Assembly (NCBI GenBank): GCA_903907925.1
Contig: CAIVQB010000062.1
Coordinates: forward strand, 1-59,392
Length of the DNA stretch: 59,392 bases
From: an uncultured Verrucomicrobiota bacterium
GTDB taxonomy: Bacteria; Verrucomicrobiota; Verrucomicrobiia; Limisphaerales; UBA9464
Reading direction: 5' to 3'
Shown here in pieces: positions 33,825 to 42,146 of the stretch (within the stretch, counting starts at the first letter, position 1; each line of letters starts with the position of its first letter). Made by a program: the position numbers and the translations under genes. The notes below the pieces were generated by a model. The model was not told where the DNA came from and did no database searches. It was given only the letters and a program-made list of their open reading frames with translations.

Positions 33825-36800
33825 TGTCACCTTTGCTCCAATTGCGACTTCGGCCGGTGATCCGCCGGTGCCGGACACTCCGTTGGTTCCGCGACCTCGC
33901 CCTGGTGTGGACCATCGCCGCCGCTGCGTCGGGCCTGGTGTGGCTCGCTCAACGCCATTGGGGCGTCCTGCCGGTGGTGTGGAGCGGATTGATCCCGCTC
34001 GGGGCGGTGGCAGCCGCGATATGGCGGACAGTCGTCGTGCTTCGAACTCCTCCCGATTCGGGCGAAGCGGCGCGAAGAGTGGAACAACGGCATCCTGAAT
34101 TACAGGGACTCCTGACCACCGCAGTGCAGCAGAAGCCCGATGCCACCGGTCGCTATCACTTTCTCCAACAACATCTGATCGAAGAGGCCATCGGCCACAG
34201 TGTTCGCAATCGCTGGCCGCGGGTGGTGCCATTCTCCCGCGTTCTGATGGGCTTTGCCGTGCAGACGGCTGCCTTCCTGGCTCTGGTGCTCATCTGTACT
34301 CATTCGGTGGATCCGAAGGCCCGGGTTGCTGCGGCGCGGCGCGTGGCAGCGGCCTCGGGCATTGAGATCACGCCGGGCGATGCGGTCATCGAACGGGGAT
34401 CCAGCCTGGTGGTGCTGGCCCGGTTCGGAACACCACCGGCCGCGGGTGCGGAATTGGTGCTGACTACCACTACGAATGAACCATCGCGCCGGATCAGCCT
34501 CGTCCGGAGCCTCGCCGATCCAGTGTTCGGCGGACGTGTTCCGGAGGTTTCGCGCGATCTGGTCTATCATGTGGAGTACGCCAACAGCCGGAGCCGTGAC
34601 TATACGGTGACGGTGTTCGATCGGCCCCGGTTGGATCACGCCGACGTTCAGCTCACCTTTCCGGGCTACACCGCCCTTCCGCCGAAAGAGATCAAGGACA
34701 CGCATCGGGTCAGTGCCGTGGAAGGGACGAAGATGTCGTGGCAATTCCACCTGAACAAACCGGTTCGACTGGCAGTCCTCACGGCCCGGAACGGTGCCTC
34801 GAACCGGATCGATCTTCCCATCGAGCCCGGAAACTCCACCGTCGCCTGGACCAATGTGCCGTTGCAGTTCAGCACGACGTATGAGTTGCACCTGACCGAT
34901 GCGGAAGGCCGGACCAACAAGGCTCCGGCACTGTTCGTATTTGAAGCCCTGTCCAACCGCGCACCGGAATTGAAGCTGGCCTCACCGCGTGGGGATCTCC
35001 GGCCGTCCGCGCTGGAGGAGGTTTCATTCGACGGCACGGTCTGGGATGATTTTGGTGTTGCGGCGTTCGGCATCGCGCTCACCCGGCCCGGATCGGAAAC
35101 GCAGTTCATCGAACTCGGTCACGCCGTGGCCGGCCGGGAGAAACGCAGCTTCCATCATGTGGTGAAGCTGGAGGAATTGGGGGTCAAGCCGGACCAATTG
35201 GTGGCCTGGTTCACCTGGGCTGATGACACCGGACCCGATGGCGAAGTCCGCCGGACCACCGGTGATTTATATTTCGCCGAGGTTCGGCCGTTCGATGAGA
35301 TCTTTCGCGAGGGGCAGGGTGGTGAGGAAGGCGGCGACAATGCGGAGGCGGGTGGCGCCGGCGGTGCGGGTGGGGGCGATCCCGGCGCAAAACTCGCCGA
35401 GCTCCAAAAACAGGTCATCAACGCGACCTGGAAATTGCAGCGCCTGCAAGGGAACCGGCCTCGGAACGGCAGTGGCGGGACAGGTCATTCGGCACCCGCC
35501 CAGATCGGGAATCCGCCCACGTCCATGATGCCGACGAAGGCACCCGCGGCTGGGTTCGTCGGAGATCGATCTGAAGTCCGCCTCGATTGGATCGGAAGTG
35601 CCGCCGGCGTGTTTGGTCAGGTCGCGCCGCAATCGGCTGATGGGCCGGCACCGCGTCGGATCGATCGTCGCGCCGCTTCAGCGGGATCGACCAATTATCC
35701 TGCGACACGGCTCGCTTCGTCTCCCGCTGATGGGAAACGGAGTTCCGGAAGTTTCGAGGACGATTTGCAGGCGGTCCGTGAGGGGGCGCAACAGGCGTTG
35801 GACCAGGCGCAGGAATCGATGGAACAGGCCCAGAATCCGGAAAGCCGCCGGCTGTGGCAGGCGGCGATCGCAGCAATGGAACGATCGTTGGATCAACTGG
35901 GCAAATCGCTCAAATCCACTCAGGCGCTGGCCGAGGCCCTGGTCGAAGAACAGGCCGCCTATCAGACACTGTTGCAATTGCGGGCCAGGGAAACCGAGGT
36001 CACCCGTTCGCGGAACCGTTCATCTGGTCAGGGCCAGGGAGGTGCCGCCAACCAGCGCCAGATGAATCAACTCGATCTCACCCAGGCCGAGAATCATTAC
36101 GAAACCCAGCGATCCGCCCAGGCCCCGCAGACCGCGGAACGCCGTGGACAATTGCAGGTGCTCAGCCGTCTGCAGGAGCTCGCCCGGCGTCAGCAGGACG
36201 TCAACGACCGTCTCCGCGAACTGCAGACCGCGCTGCAGGAGGCGCGGAATGCCGAGGAACGCACCGAGATTCAACGGCGGCTCAAACGCCTGCAGGAAGA
36301 GCAGCAGCAGATGCTCTCGGACGTGGACGAGGTTCAGCAGCGGATGAACCGGGCGGAAAACCAATCGCAGATGTCCGAGCAGCGGCAGCAGATGGAACAA
36401 ACGCGCGAGGACCTTCAGAAGGCCGCCCAAGCGACCGGCGATGGCCGGGTGTCGCAGGCGCTGGCTTCCGGTAGCCGCGCCCAGAACCGTCTGCAACAGA
36501 TGCGCGACGATTTGCGAAAGGACAGTTCCAACGCCTTCTCCGATGAATTGCGGCAGTTGCGGTCCGAGGCGCGTGAGGTTCAGCGCCGGGAAACGGACAT
36601 CGCCCAACAGCTTCGAAGCCTCGGGGCGAACCGTCAAAAGCGCCTGACCGATTCGAATGATTCGAACGATTCCGGAAATCTCGTGCAGCAATTGGCCGAT
36701 CAGAAGAAGGCGATCACCAACCTGGTCGAGCGCGCCACCCAGGTCTCGCAACAGTCCGAAACCTCGGAACCGCTGCTATCGCGACAGCTCTACGACACGC

Positions 36801-37981
36801 TCCGCACGTTTCAGCAGGAGGATCCGGGAGCAGTGAGCCGCCTTCAGGATAGTTTGGTTCAAAGCGGCGAAATGAACCGTAGTTTGAACGACAAGCTTCA
36901 GGAGATTGGAACCCACGAATCCGGACGCGCGGTCGAGGCCACGGCAGAGTTGCTCCGACAGGGGTTGGGTTCGGCTGCCGGCCAGGCGGAACGGGAAGCG
37001 CGAAAAGGAATCGACACCCTGAAGAATGGCATCGAACGCGCCGCTGAACGGATCCTGGGCGACGACAGTGAAGCGCTTCGGCTCGCCGGTGACGAAATCG
37101 ATTCGCTCTCCCGGCAGTTGGAACAGGAAATCGCCAAGAACGGCGGGTCCAGCAACGGAACCGATCCAGGCAAGGGATCGGCGGGACGACAACCAACTGA
37201 ACCCGGTGGCACAACGCCGAACGGCCGTCCTGGAGGGTCGGGGAATGCTCCAGGACAACCCGGTGATCCGTCGCCGTCGGATTCAGCAGGATCGAGTTCG
37301 CGTGGTTCTCAACCGGCTTCTACGTCAAACGCCGGACAACCCGGGGCCGAGTCAGCATCCGGGACGGAGCCTGGAGCCGAATCGCAAGCGGCGCAGGGTG
37401 GATCGGGCGCATCCGGAAGTGGTCGGCCAACTCCTGGTTCACAACGCCAAAACGCCTCGACCGATCCAGCAAATCGTTCCGGACAACGCGGTCAACAAGG
37501 TCAACCGGGTCAGGGCGGACAGCAGGCCCAAGACGGACAGCCCGGACAAGGCGGCGGCGGGGATTTGGGTGGCACCGATCTGGGCGGAATTCTTGGCGGA
37601 GACGATGGCGGCACTTCGGGCCGTGGTGGTGGCGGACGGGGAGGACCGATCACCGGTTCGGATTTTGGGCCGTGGTCGGATCGGCTTCGCGATGCAGAGG
37701 ACATGGTGGACCTGCCCGAATTGCGCAGCGGCATTGCAGCGGCCCGGGAGCGGGCCCGACTCGCCCGGTTGGAATATCGGCGCGATGGAAAGAAACCGGA
37801 TTGGGCGGTCGTGGAGTTGCAGGTGTTGAAACCGCTGGTGGAGGTGCGCCAGCAAATCCGCGACGAACTCGCGCGCCGCACGCCGCAGGATGCATTGTCG
37901 CCGATTGATCGCGACGCCGTTCCGTTGCGGTTTACCGAACAGGTGCGGCATTACTACGAGACCCTGGGCAAGGATAAATGA
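33821..37981 (+). CDS. Large DUF4175-like membrane/coiled-coil protein
   Basis: 1386 residues from ATG 33821 (ATGA overlap). Two helices lie at about 27-45 and 49-68 and a third near 138-157. Beta-rich, Ig-like segments run to about 520 (for example VQLTFPGYTALPPKEI, the DUF4175 hallmark region). Then come a Gly-rich linker and a coiled coil of about 450 residues (roughly 650-1100) that is very rich in Gln and Arg. A low-complexity tail of Gly, Gln, Ser and Pro (about 1106-1280) precedes a charged C-terminal domain with DMVDLPELRSGIAAARERARLAR. It looks like a periplasmic strut or fibre anchored in the inner membrane. The family name is a moderate-confidence call. Confidence 0.65.
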   Translation: MMSPLLQLRLRPVIRRCRTLRWFRDLALVWTIAAAASGLVWLAQRHWGVLPVVWSGLIPLGAVAAAIWRTVVVLRTPPDSGEAARRVEQRHPELQGLLTTAVQQKPDATGRYHFLQQHLIEEAIGHSVRNRWPRVVPFSRVLMGFAVQTAAFLALVLICTHSVDPKARVAAARRVAAASGIEITPGDAVIERGSSLVVLARFGTPPAAGAELVLTTTTNEPSRRISLVRSLADPVFGGRVPEVSRDLVYHVEYANSRSRDYTVTVFDRPRLDHADVQLTFPGYTALPPKEIKDTHRVSAVEGTKMSWQFHLNKPVRLAVLTARNGASNRIDLPIEPGNSTVAWTNVPLQFSTTYELHLTDAEGRTNKAPALFVFEALSNRAPELKLASPRGDLRPSALEEVSFDGTVWDDFGVAAFGIALTRPGSETQFIELGHAVAGREKRSFHHVVKLEELGVKPDQLVAWFTWADDTGPDGEVRRTTGDLYFAEVRPFDEIFREGQGGEEGGDNAEAGGAGGAGGGDPGAKLAELQKQVINATWKLQRLQGNRPRNGSGGTGHSAPAQIGNPPTSMMPTKAPAAGFVGDRSEVRLDWIGSAAGVFGQVAPQSADGPAPRRIDRRAASAGSTNYPATRLASSPADGKRSSGSFEDDLQAVREGAQQALDQAQESMEQAQNPESRRLWQAAIAAMERSLDQLGKSLKSTQALAEALVEEQAAYQTLLQLRARETEVTRSRNRSSGQGQGGAANQRQMNQLDLTQAENHYETQRSAQAPQTAERRGQLQVLSRLQELARRQQDVNDRLRELQTALQEARNAEERTEIQRRLKRLQEEQQQMLSDVDEVQQRMNRAENQSQMSEQRQQMEQTREDLQKAAQATGDGRVSQALASGSRAQNRLQQMRDDLRKDSSNAFSDELRQLRSEAREVQRRETDIAQQLRSLGANRQKRLTDSNDSNDSGNLVQQLADQKKAITNLVERATQVSQQSETSEPLLSRQLYDTLRTFQQEDPGAVSRLQDSLVQSGEMNRSLNDKLQEIGTHESGRAVEATAELLRQGLGSAAGQAEREARKGIDTLKNGIERAAERILGDDSEALRLAGDEIDSLSRQLEQEIAKNGGSSNGTDPGKGSAGRQPTEPGGTTPNGRPGGSGNAPGQPGDPSPSDSAGSSSRGSQPASTSNAGQPGAESASGTEPGAESQAAQGGSGASGSGRPTPGSQRQNASTDPANRSGQRGQQGQPGQGGQQAQDGQPGQGGGGDLGGTDLGGILGGDDGGTSGRGGGGRGGPITGSDFGPWSDRLRDAEDMVDLPELRSGIAAARERARLARLEYRRDGKKPDWAVVELQVLKPLVEVRQQIRDELARRTPQDALSPIDRDAVPLRFTEQVRHYYETLGKDK

Positions 37982-37982
37982 C

Positions 37983-40367
37983 GTGACATCCGGGTTTCCG
38001 ATTACCTTTTCCGGCGCGAGTTGGCTGTGGCCGCTCGTCGGTGTGGTGCTGACGGCGCTTGTGCTGTTGGTCTGGGGATTGCGTGCTTCCCCGGCCGGTG
38101 CAGCGGGCCGCTGGAGCGTTCTGCTCAAGATCGTGGCGCTGATCGCCCTGGCGTTGTGCTTGCTGGAACCGCTTTGGAACGGCAGCCACGCGGTTCCGGG
38201 AGCCAATCTGTTCGCCGTCGTGGTGGACAACAGCCAGGGGCTTCAAATCCATGACGCTGGCAGCCAGCGGAGTCGTGGCGAGCAGCTCCAGGCTTTGTTG
38301 GAATCAGGGCGTTCCACGTGGTTGAGCCGATTGGCGGAGACCTTTGATGTCCGGCGTTATCTCTTCGATGCGCGGTTGCAGGGATCGCGCGATTTTTCCG
38401 ACCTCGATTTCCAGGGTCGTTCCTCGGCAATCGTGGGAGCGCTGCAGGGCGTTGGTGAACGTCATCGCGGCCGGCCGCTGGCCGGCATCCTGTTGTTGAC
38501 CGACGGCAATGCGACCGATGTCCACGGCGGTCTGCCCCAACTCGCCGGACTGCCGCCGGTGTATCCGGTGGTTCTCGGCGACGGCGGTGCGTTGAAGGAT
38601 GTCTCCTTGAAACAGGTGACGACGGAACGCAGTGCGTTCGAGGACGCGCCGGTCGTGGTTCAAGCCCAGGTGGAAACCTACGGATTTCGCGGCGAATCGA
38701 TCATTGCCCGGGTGACCGATCGCGCCAGCAAGGTGGTGCAGGAGCAGACCGTGTCGGCTCCCGGAAACGGCGGCACCGTGCCGCTGCGTTTCCAACTCAA
38801 GCCCGCCGGGTCTGGTGTTTCATTCTATCAGGTGGGAGTTCGGACAGCCGGCGAGTCGGCGGGGGGTGCCTTCCACACCAACAGCGCCGAGGCGACGCTC
38901 GCGAACAACACCCGGATCGTGGTGGCAGATCGCGGACGCGGACCGTATCGGATTCTGTATGTCGCCGGACGGCCCAACTGGGAGTTCAAGTTCCTCAACC
39001 GCGCTCTGCAGGAGGATGATCAGCTCCAGATGGTGGGCCTGATCCGAGTGGCCAAGCGCGAGCCAAAGTTCGATTTTCGCGGGCGGGCGGGTGAAACCGG
39101 CAATCCGTTGTTTCGCGGATTCGGCGATCAAACGCGCGAGGCGGCGGAGCGTTATGATCAACCGGTCCTCAGTCGGATCAATCCGAAGGACGCGCTCGAA
39201 CTGCGCAGCGGTTTTCCCAAAACGCCTGAGGAGTTGTACGCCTATTCCGCGGTGATTGTGGACGATCTGGAGGCGGAATTCTTTTCGGCCGACCAGGCGG
39301 CGTTGTTGCAGAAGTTTGTCTCCGAGCGCGGCGGCGGCTTCCTGATGCTGGGCGGAATGGAATCGTTTCAACAGGGACAATACCGGCGGAATCCCGTCGG
39401 CGACATGCTCCCGGTCTATCTCGACAAAGCCGAGGAAGCGAGGTCCTCGGGTCCGATGCGATTCGCGCTGGCCCGCGAAGGCTGGCTTCAACCGTGGGCT
39501 CGGGTACGCGACAACGAGCTCGATGAAAAGACCCGACTCGAGGGAATGCCCCGGTTCGAGGTCGTCAATCGGGTCGGCGACGCCAAACCTGGGGCCTCGG
39601 TCATCGCCACCGTCGCCGATGAGGCTGGTCAGGAAGTGCCCGCGTTGGTGGTGCAACGGTTTGGTCTGGGCCGGACGGCGGCATTGACGGTCGGCGACGT
39701 GTGGCGATGGGGCATGAAGGATTCAGCAGCCCATGCTGACATGGACAAGAACTGGCGACAGTTGATCCGCTGGCTGGTGGCTGATGTTCCCAACCGGGTG
39801 GATCTTTCCGCGGAGCCGGTCCCCGGAGATCCCAACGGCGCGGTTCGCCTGCAGGTGCGCGCTCGCGATGCCCGCTATCAACCGCTCGACAACGCTTCCG
39901 TGACACTTGAGGTCGAGCCGGTGGTCTTTCACGCGGACGGATCGTCGACCAACCGGGAGCGTACTTTGCGCCTCCAGGCGGATGCGTCGGGCACCGAGCC
40001 CGGGGTATATGAGACGGTCTACGTCCCGCGATTGACCGCCGGTTTCAAGGCCACCGCGGTGGTCACTGATTCCGAGCGCGTCGAAGTCGGACGTTCGGAA
40101 GCGGGATGGAGCACCGACCTGGCCGCCGAGGAATTCGCCTCGCTGGTTCCGAATCGCGCCCTTTTGGAACAGATCGCCAAATCGACGCGGGGCGAGGTGG
40201 TCGACGCGTCCCGACTCGACGCCTTTGTCCGTCAGCTCGCGTCCCGGCCGGTGCCGGTGATGGAGCCGTGGTCGCGGCCGCTCTGGCACACGCCGGTGCT
40301 GTTTGCCATCGCCATCGGATGCCTGCTGGGAGAGTGGGGCCTCCGGCGTTGGAAAGGACTCCCATGA
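37983..40367 (+). CDS. Membrane protein with VWA-like and glutamine amidotransferase-like regions
   Basis: 794 residues from GTG 37983, one base after the previous stop. Helices lie at about 13-33 and 45-62. A VWA-like region starts at LFAVVVDNSQG (76-86), but the metal motif DxSxS is altered to DNSQG. Later parts are PYRILYVAGRPNWEFKFLNRAL, AYSAVIVDDLEAEFFS and GGGFLMLGGMESF, a class I glutamine-amidotransferase-like sheet of the type fused to BatA-like proteins, without a clear nucleophilic Cys. A C-terminal helix (TPVLFAIAIGCLLGEWGL) ends the protein. Likely a periplasmic-facing structural or sensing partner in the MoxR block. Confidence 0.75.
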   Translation: MTSGFPITFSGASWLWPLVGVVLTALVLLVWGLRASPAGAAGRWSVLLKIVALIALALCLLEPLWNGSHAVPGANLFAVVVDNSQGLQIHDAGSQRSRGEQLQALLESGRSTWLSRLAETFDVRRYLFDARLQGSRDFSDLDFQGRSSAIVGALQGVGERHRGRPLAGILLLTDGNATDVHGGLPQLAGLPPVYPVVLGDGGALKDVSLKQVTTERSAFEDAPVVVQAQVETYGFRGESIIARVTDRASKVVQEQTVSAPGNGGTVPLRFQLKPAGSGVSFYQVGVRTAGESAGGAFHTNSAEATLANNTRIVVADRGRGPYRILYVAGRPNWEFKFLNRALQEDDQLQMVGLIRVAKREPKFDFRGRAGETGNPLFRGFGDQTREAAERYDQPVLSRINPKDALELRSGFPKTPEELYAYSAVIVDDLEAEFFSADQAALLQKFVSERGGGFLMLGGMESFQQGQYRRNPVGDMLPVYLDKAEEARSSGPMRFALAREGWLQPWARVRDNELDEKTRLEGMPRFEVVNRVGDAKPGASVIATVADEAGQEVPALVVQRFGLGRTAALTVGDVWRWGMKDSAAHADMDKNWRQLIRWLVADVPNRVDLSAEPVPGDPNGAVRLQVRARDARYQPLDNASVTLEVEPVVFHADGSSTNRERTLRLQADASGTEPGVYETVYVPRLTAGFKATAVVTDSERVEVGRSEAGWSTDLAAEEFASLVPNRALLEQIAKSTRGEVVDASRLDAFVRQLASRPVPVMEPWSRPLWHTPVLFAIAIGCLLGEWGLRRWKGLP

Positions 40368-41362
40368 AGAATCTGCGCCGCTGGCTGGCTGGGTTGTTGC
40401 TGGGCCTGACAGTATCGGCCGATCCGGTTTCGACGGCTGGCACCACGCCGCCCGGCGGTGCCGACGATCTGCCCCGGGTGTGGGTCGTGGTCGGTGCGGA
40501 AGGGGAATCCGAATTCGGCGTCCGGTTCCGTTCCCAAGCCGCGCACTGGACCAACGCCTGTTTCAAGGCCGGTGTGGAATGTCGCGTCCTCGGAGTCGCC
40601 GACCCCGGTGCGGAATCGGACCGGGATCAGTTGCACCGGATGATTCAGGCAGAACCCACCAACGGGATTGTGCCGTTGTGGATTGTGTTGATCGGTCACG
40701 GCACCTGGGATGGTCACGAGGCGAAGTTCAACCTGCGTGGCCCGGACCTCAGCGCGTCGGAGTTGGCGCAATGGTTGAAGCCGAATTCGCGACCCCTCGC
40801 GGTCATCAACACCGCCGCGGCGAGCGCTCCTTGGATTCCCGCACTGACGGGTCCGCGACGGGTGGTGATCACCGCGACCCGCAGCGGCGACGAACAGAAT
40901 GCGACGCGGCTTGGTGATGCGCTGGCCGAAGCGATTGCGGATCCGTCCGGCGACCTCGATCAAGACGGACAAACCTCGTTGCTGGAGGCCTTTCTCAAGG
41001 CGTCGGCACGGACCGCCGAGTGGTATCAGACCGCAGGGCGACTCGCGACCGAGCACGCGTTGATCGATGACAACGGTGACGGAATGGGGACGCCCGCCGC
41101 GTGGTTTCGCGGAACCCGCGCGACGCGGACTGCGGCCGACGGTGCTCGATTGGATGGCTCCGTTGCGCGGCAATTCGTCCTGCTGCGGAGTCCGTTGGAA
41201 CAGAAGATGACTGCGACGCAGCGAACCCGCCGGGACGCCGTGGAACTCGAATTATCGCGATTGCGTGAACGCCGCCCGGCGTCACCCAACGATGCGTATT
41301 ACCGGAAGGTTGAAGCGCTGGCTCTGGAACTGGCCCGACTGCAGCCGCAAGCCAGTCCCTGA
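40364..41362 (+). CDS. Caspase/legumain-like protein, probably inactive, with EF-hand
   Basis: 332 residues, signal peptide at the N-terminus. LWIVLIGHGTWDG (105-117) provides the His of a CD-clan peptidase. The strand that should end with the catalytic Cys reads LAVINTAAASAPW (145-157), with Ala or Ser in its place. RRVVITATRSGDEQNATRLGDALAEA follows as in family relatives. A canonical EF-hand loop is visible from D197 to E208 (DLDQDGQTSLLE), and a second Asp/Asn-rich turn is at 235-240. It is the last gene of the MoxR block (ATGA overlap) and ends 8 bp from a convergent gene. Family placement is by motif pattern only. Confidence 0.6.
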   Translation: MKNLRRWLAGLLLGLTVSADPVSTAGTTPPGGADDLPRVWVVVGAEGESEFGVRFRSQAAHWTNACFKAGVECRVLGVADPGAESDRDQLHRMIQAEPTNGIVPLWIVLIGHGTWDGHEAKFNLRGPDLSASELAQWLKPNSRPLAVINTAAASAPWIPALTGPRRVVITATRSGDEQNATRLGDALAEAIADPSGDLDQDGQTSLLEAFLKASARTAEWYQTAGRLATEHALIDDNGDGMGTPAAWFRGTRATRTAADGARLDGSVARQFVLLRSPLEQKMTATQRTRRDAVELELSRLRERRPASPNDAYYRKVEALALELARLQPQASP

Positions 41363-41370
41363 AACGGAAG

Positions 41371-41967
41371 TCAGCGAGTCCCGGCCCGGAATTTTCGGCA
41401 CCACAGTGCGAGGCCTCCGAGAGCGCCGGCGGTTGCCAGCGTTGTTGAGACCGGCTCCGGCACCGCCGCGGTTAGGAACCCGCGAATCTCACCGCTGGGA
41501 AAGACATTGCTGTTGATGTTCAGGTAGGTTTCCCCCGCCGCCATCGCACTTGTCAGCGCCGCTTCAGCGGATGCAGCCGTTCCGCCGTTCGCAACGACAA
41601 AGGAGGGGTTGTAAGATAACGGCGACGTCAGGTCGAACAGGTGCGAGTAGGTGCCGCTGGTGGTGCCCAACGGAAACCCGACGAAAGTGGGGGTCATGGT
41701 CGCAACCCCGGCAGTTCCCGTCCCGGCCACCGTCGTAGGACCGTGGATATGGGATGCCGTTGTGGTGCCAGCCAGACCGGAGAACGTGATGTCCACCTGG
41801 AGTGTGTGGGCTCCAAGATCATACGCCACGGTAGCGGAGCCGATTCCGGGGGAGACATTGGGCGGGGACTCAGCAGGGCCCGACAGTGTCGCCTCATAAA
41901 CTAACACCTGGCCGTGGGAGTGAATGGCAAAAAGAAGTGCCGTCGCACAGAGAAGTTTTGATTTCAT
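41371..41967 (-). CDS. CHRD-domain protein with PEP-CTERM sorting signal
   Basis: 198 residues. A signal peptide (MKSKLLCATALLFAIHSHGQ) is followed by one CHRD domain: YEATLSGPAESPPNVSPGIGSATVAYD, ASHIHGP, and the ending LNINSNVFPSGEIRGFL. The C-terminus VPEP, a hydrophobic helix, then CRKFRAGTR is a PEP-CTERM signal, which directs proteins to exosortase for processing and display or secretion. The exosortase gene is not in the window. ATG 41967 was chosen for the signal peptide; the track frame continues about 100 residues upstream without support. Confidence 0.88.
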   Translation of the reverse strand: MKSKLLCATALLFAIHSHGQVLVYEATLSGPAESPPNVSPGIGSATVAYDLGAHTLQVDITFSGLAGTTTASHIHGPTTVAGTGTAGVATMTPTFVGFPLGTTSGTYSHLFDLTSPLSYNPSFVVANGGTAASAEAALTSAMAAGETYLNINSNVFPSGEIRGFLTAAVPEPVSTTLATAGALGGLALWCRKFRAGTR

Positions 41968-42146
41968 AGGCAGGGCAGTCACCGATCGACGGGGTTCATG
42001 ACAGTTCATCGTACCGAGTCGTCCGATGCGGGATACTGAAAAACCAGCAAACCGTCGAGGATCGAAGGCGTTGGAATGGCAGTGCAATCGGCATCCACCG
42101 GTTCCAAGGCTTGAACAGGGCCGGCCGGGACCGTCACTCTCTGCGG

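Noticed and set aside
33821-37981. Reading the Gln-rich part as a frameshifted or spurious gene
   Set aside because: The frame is continuous, has ATGA coupling at its start and ends one base before the next start; the composition is normal for a coiled coil.
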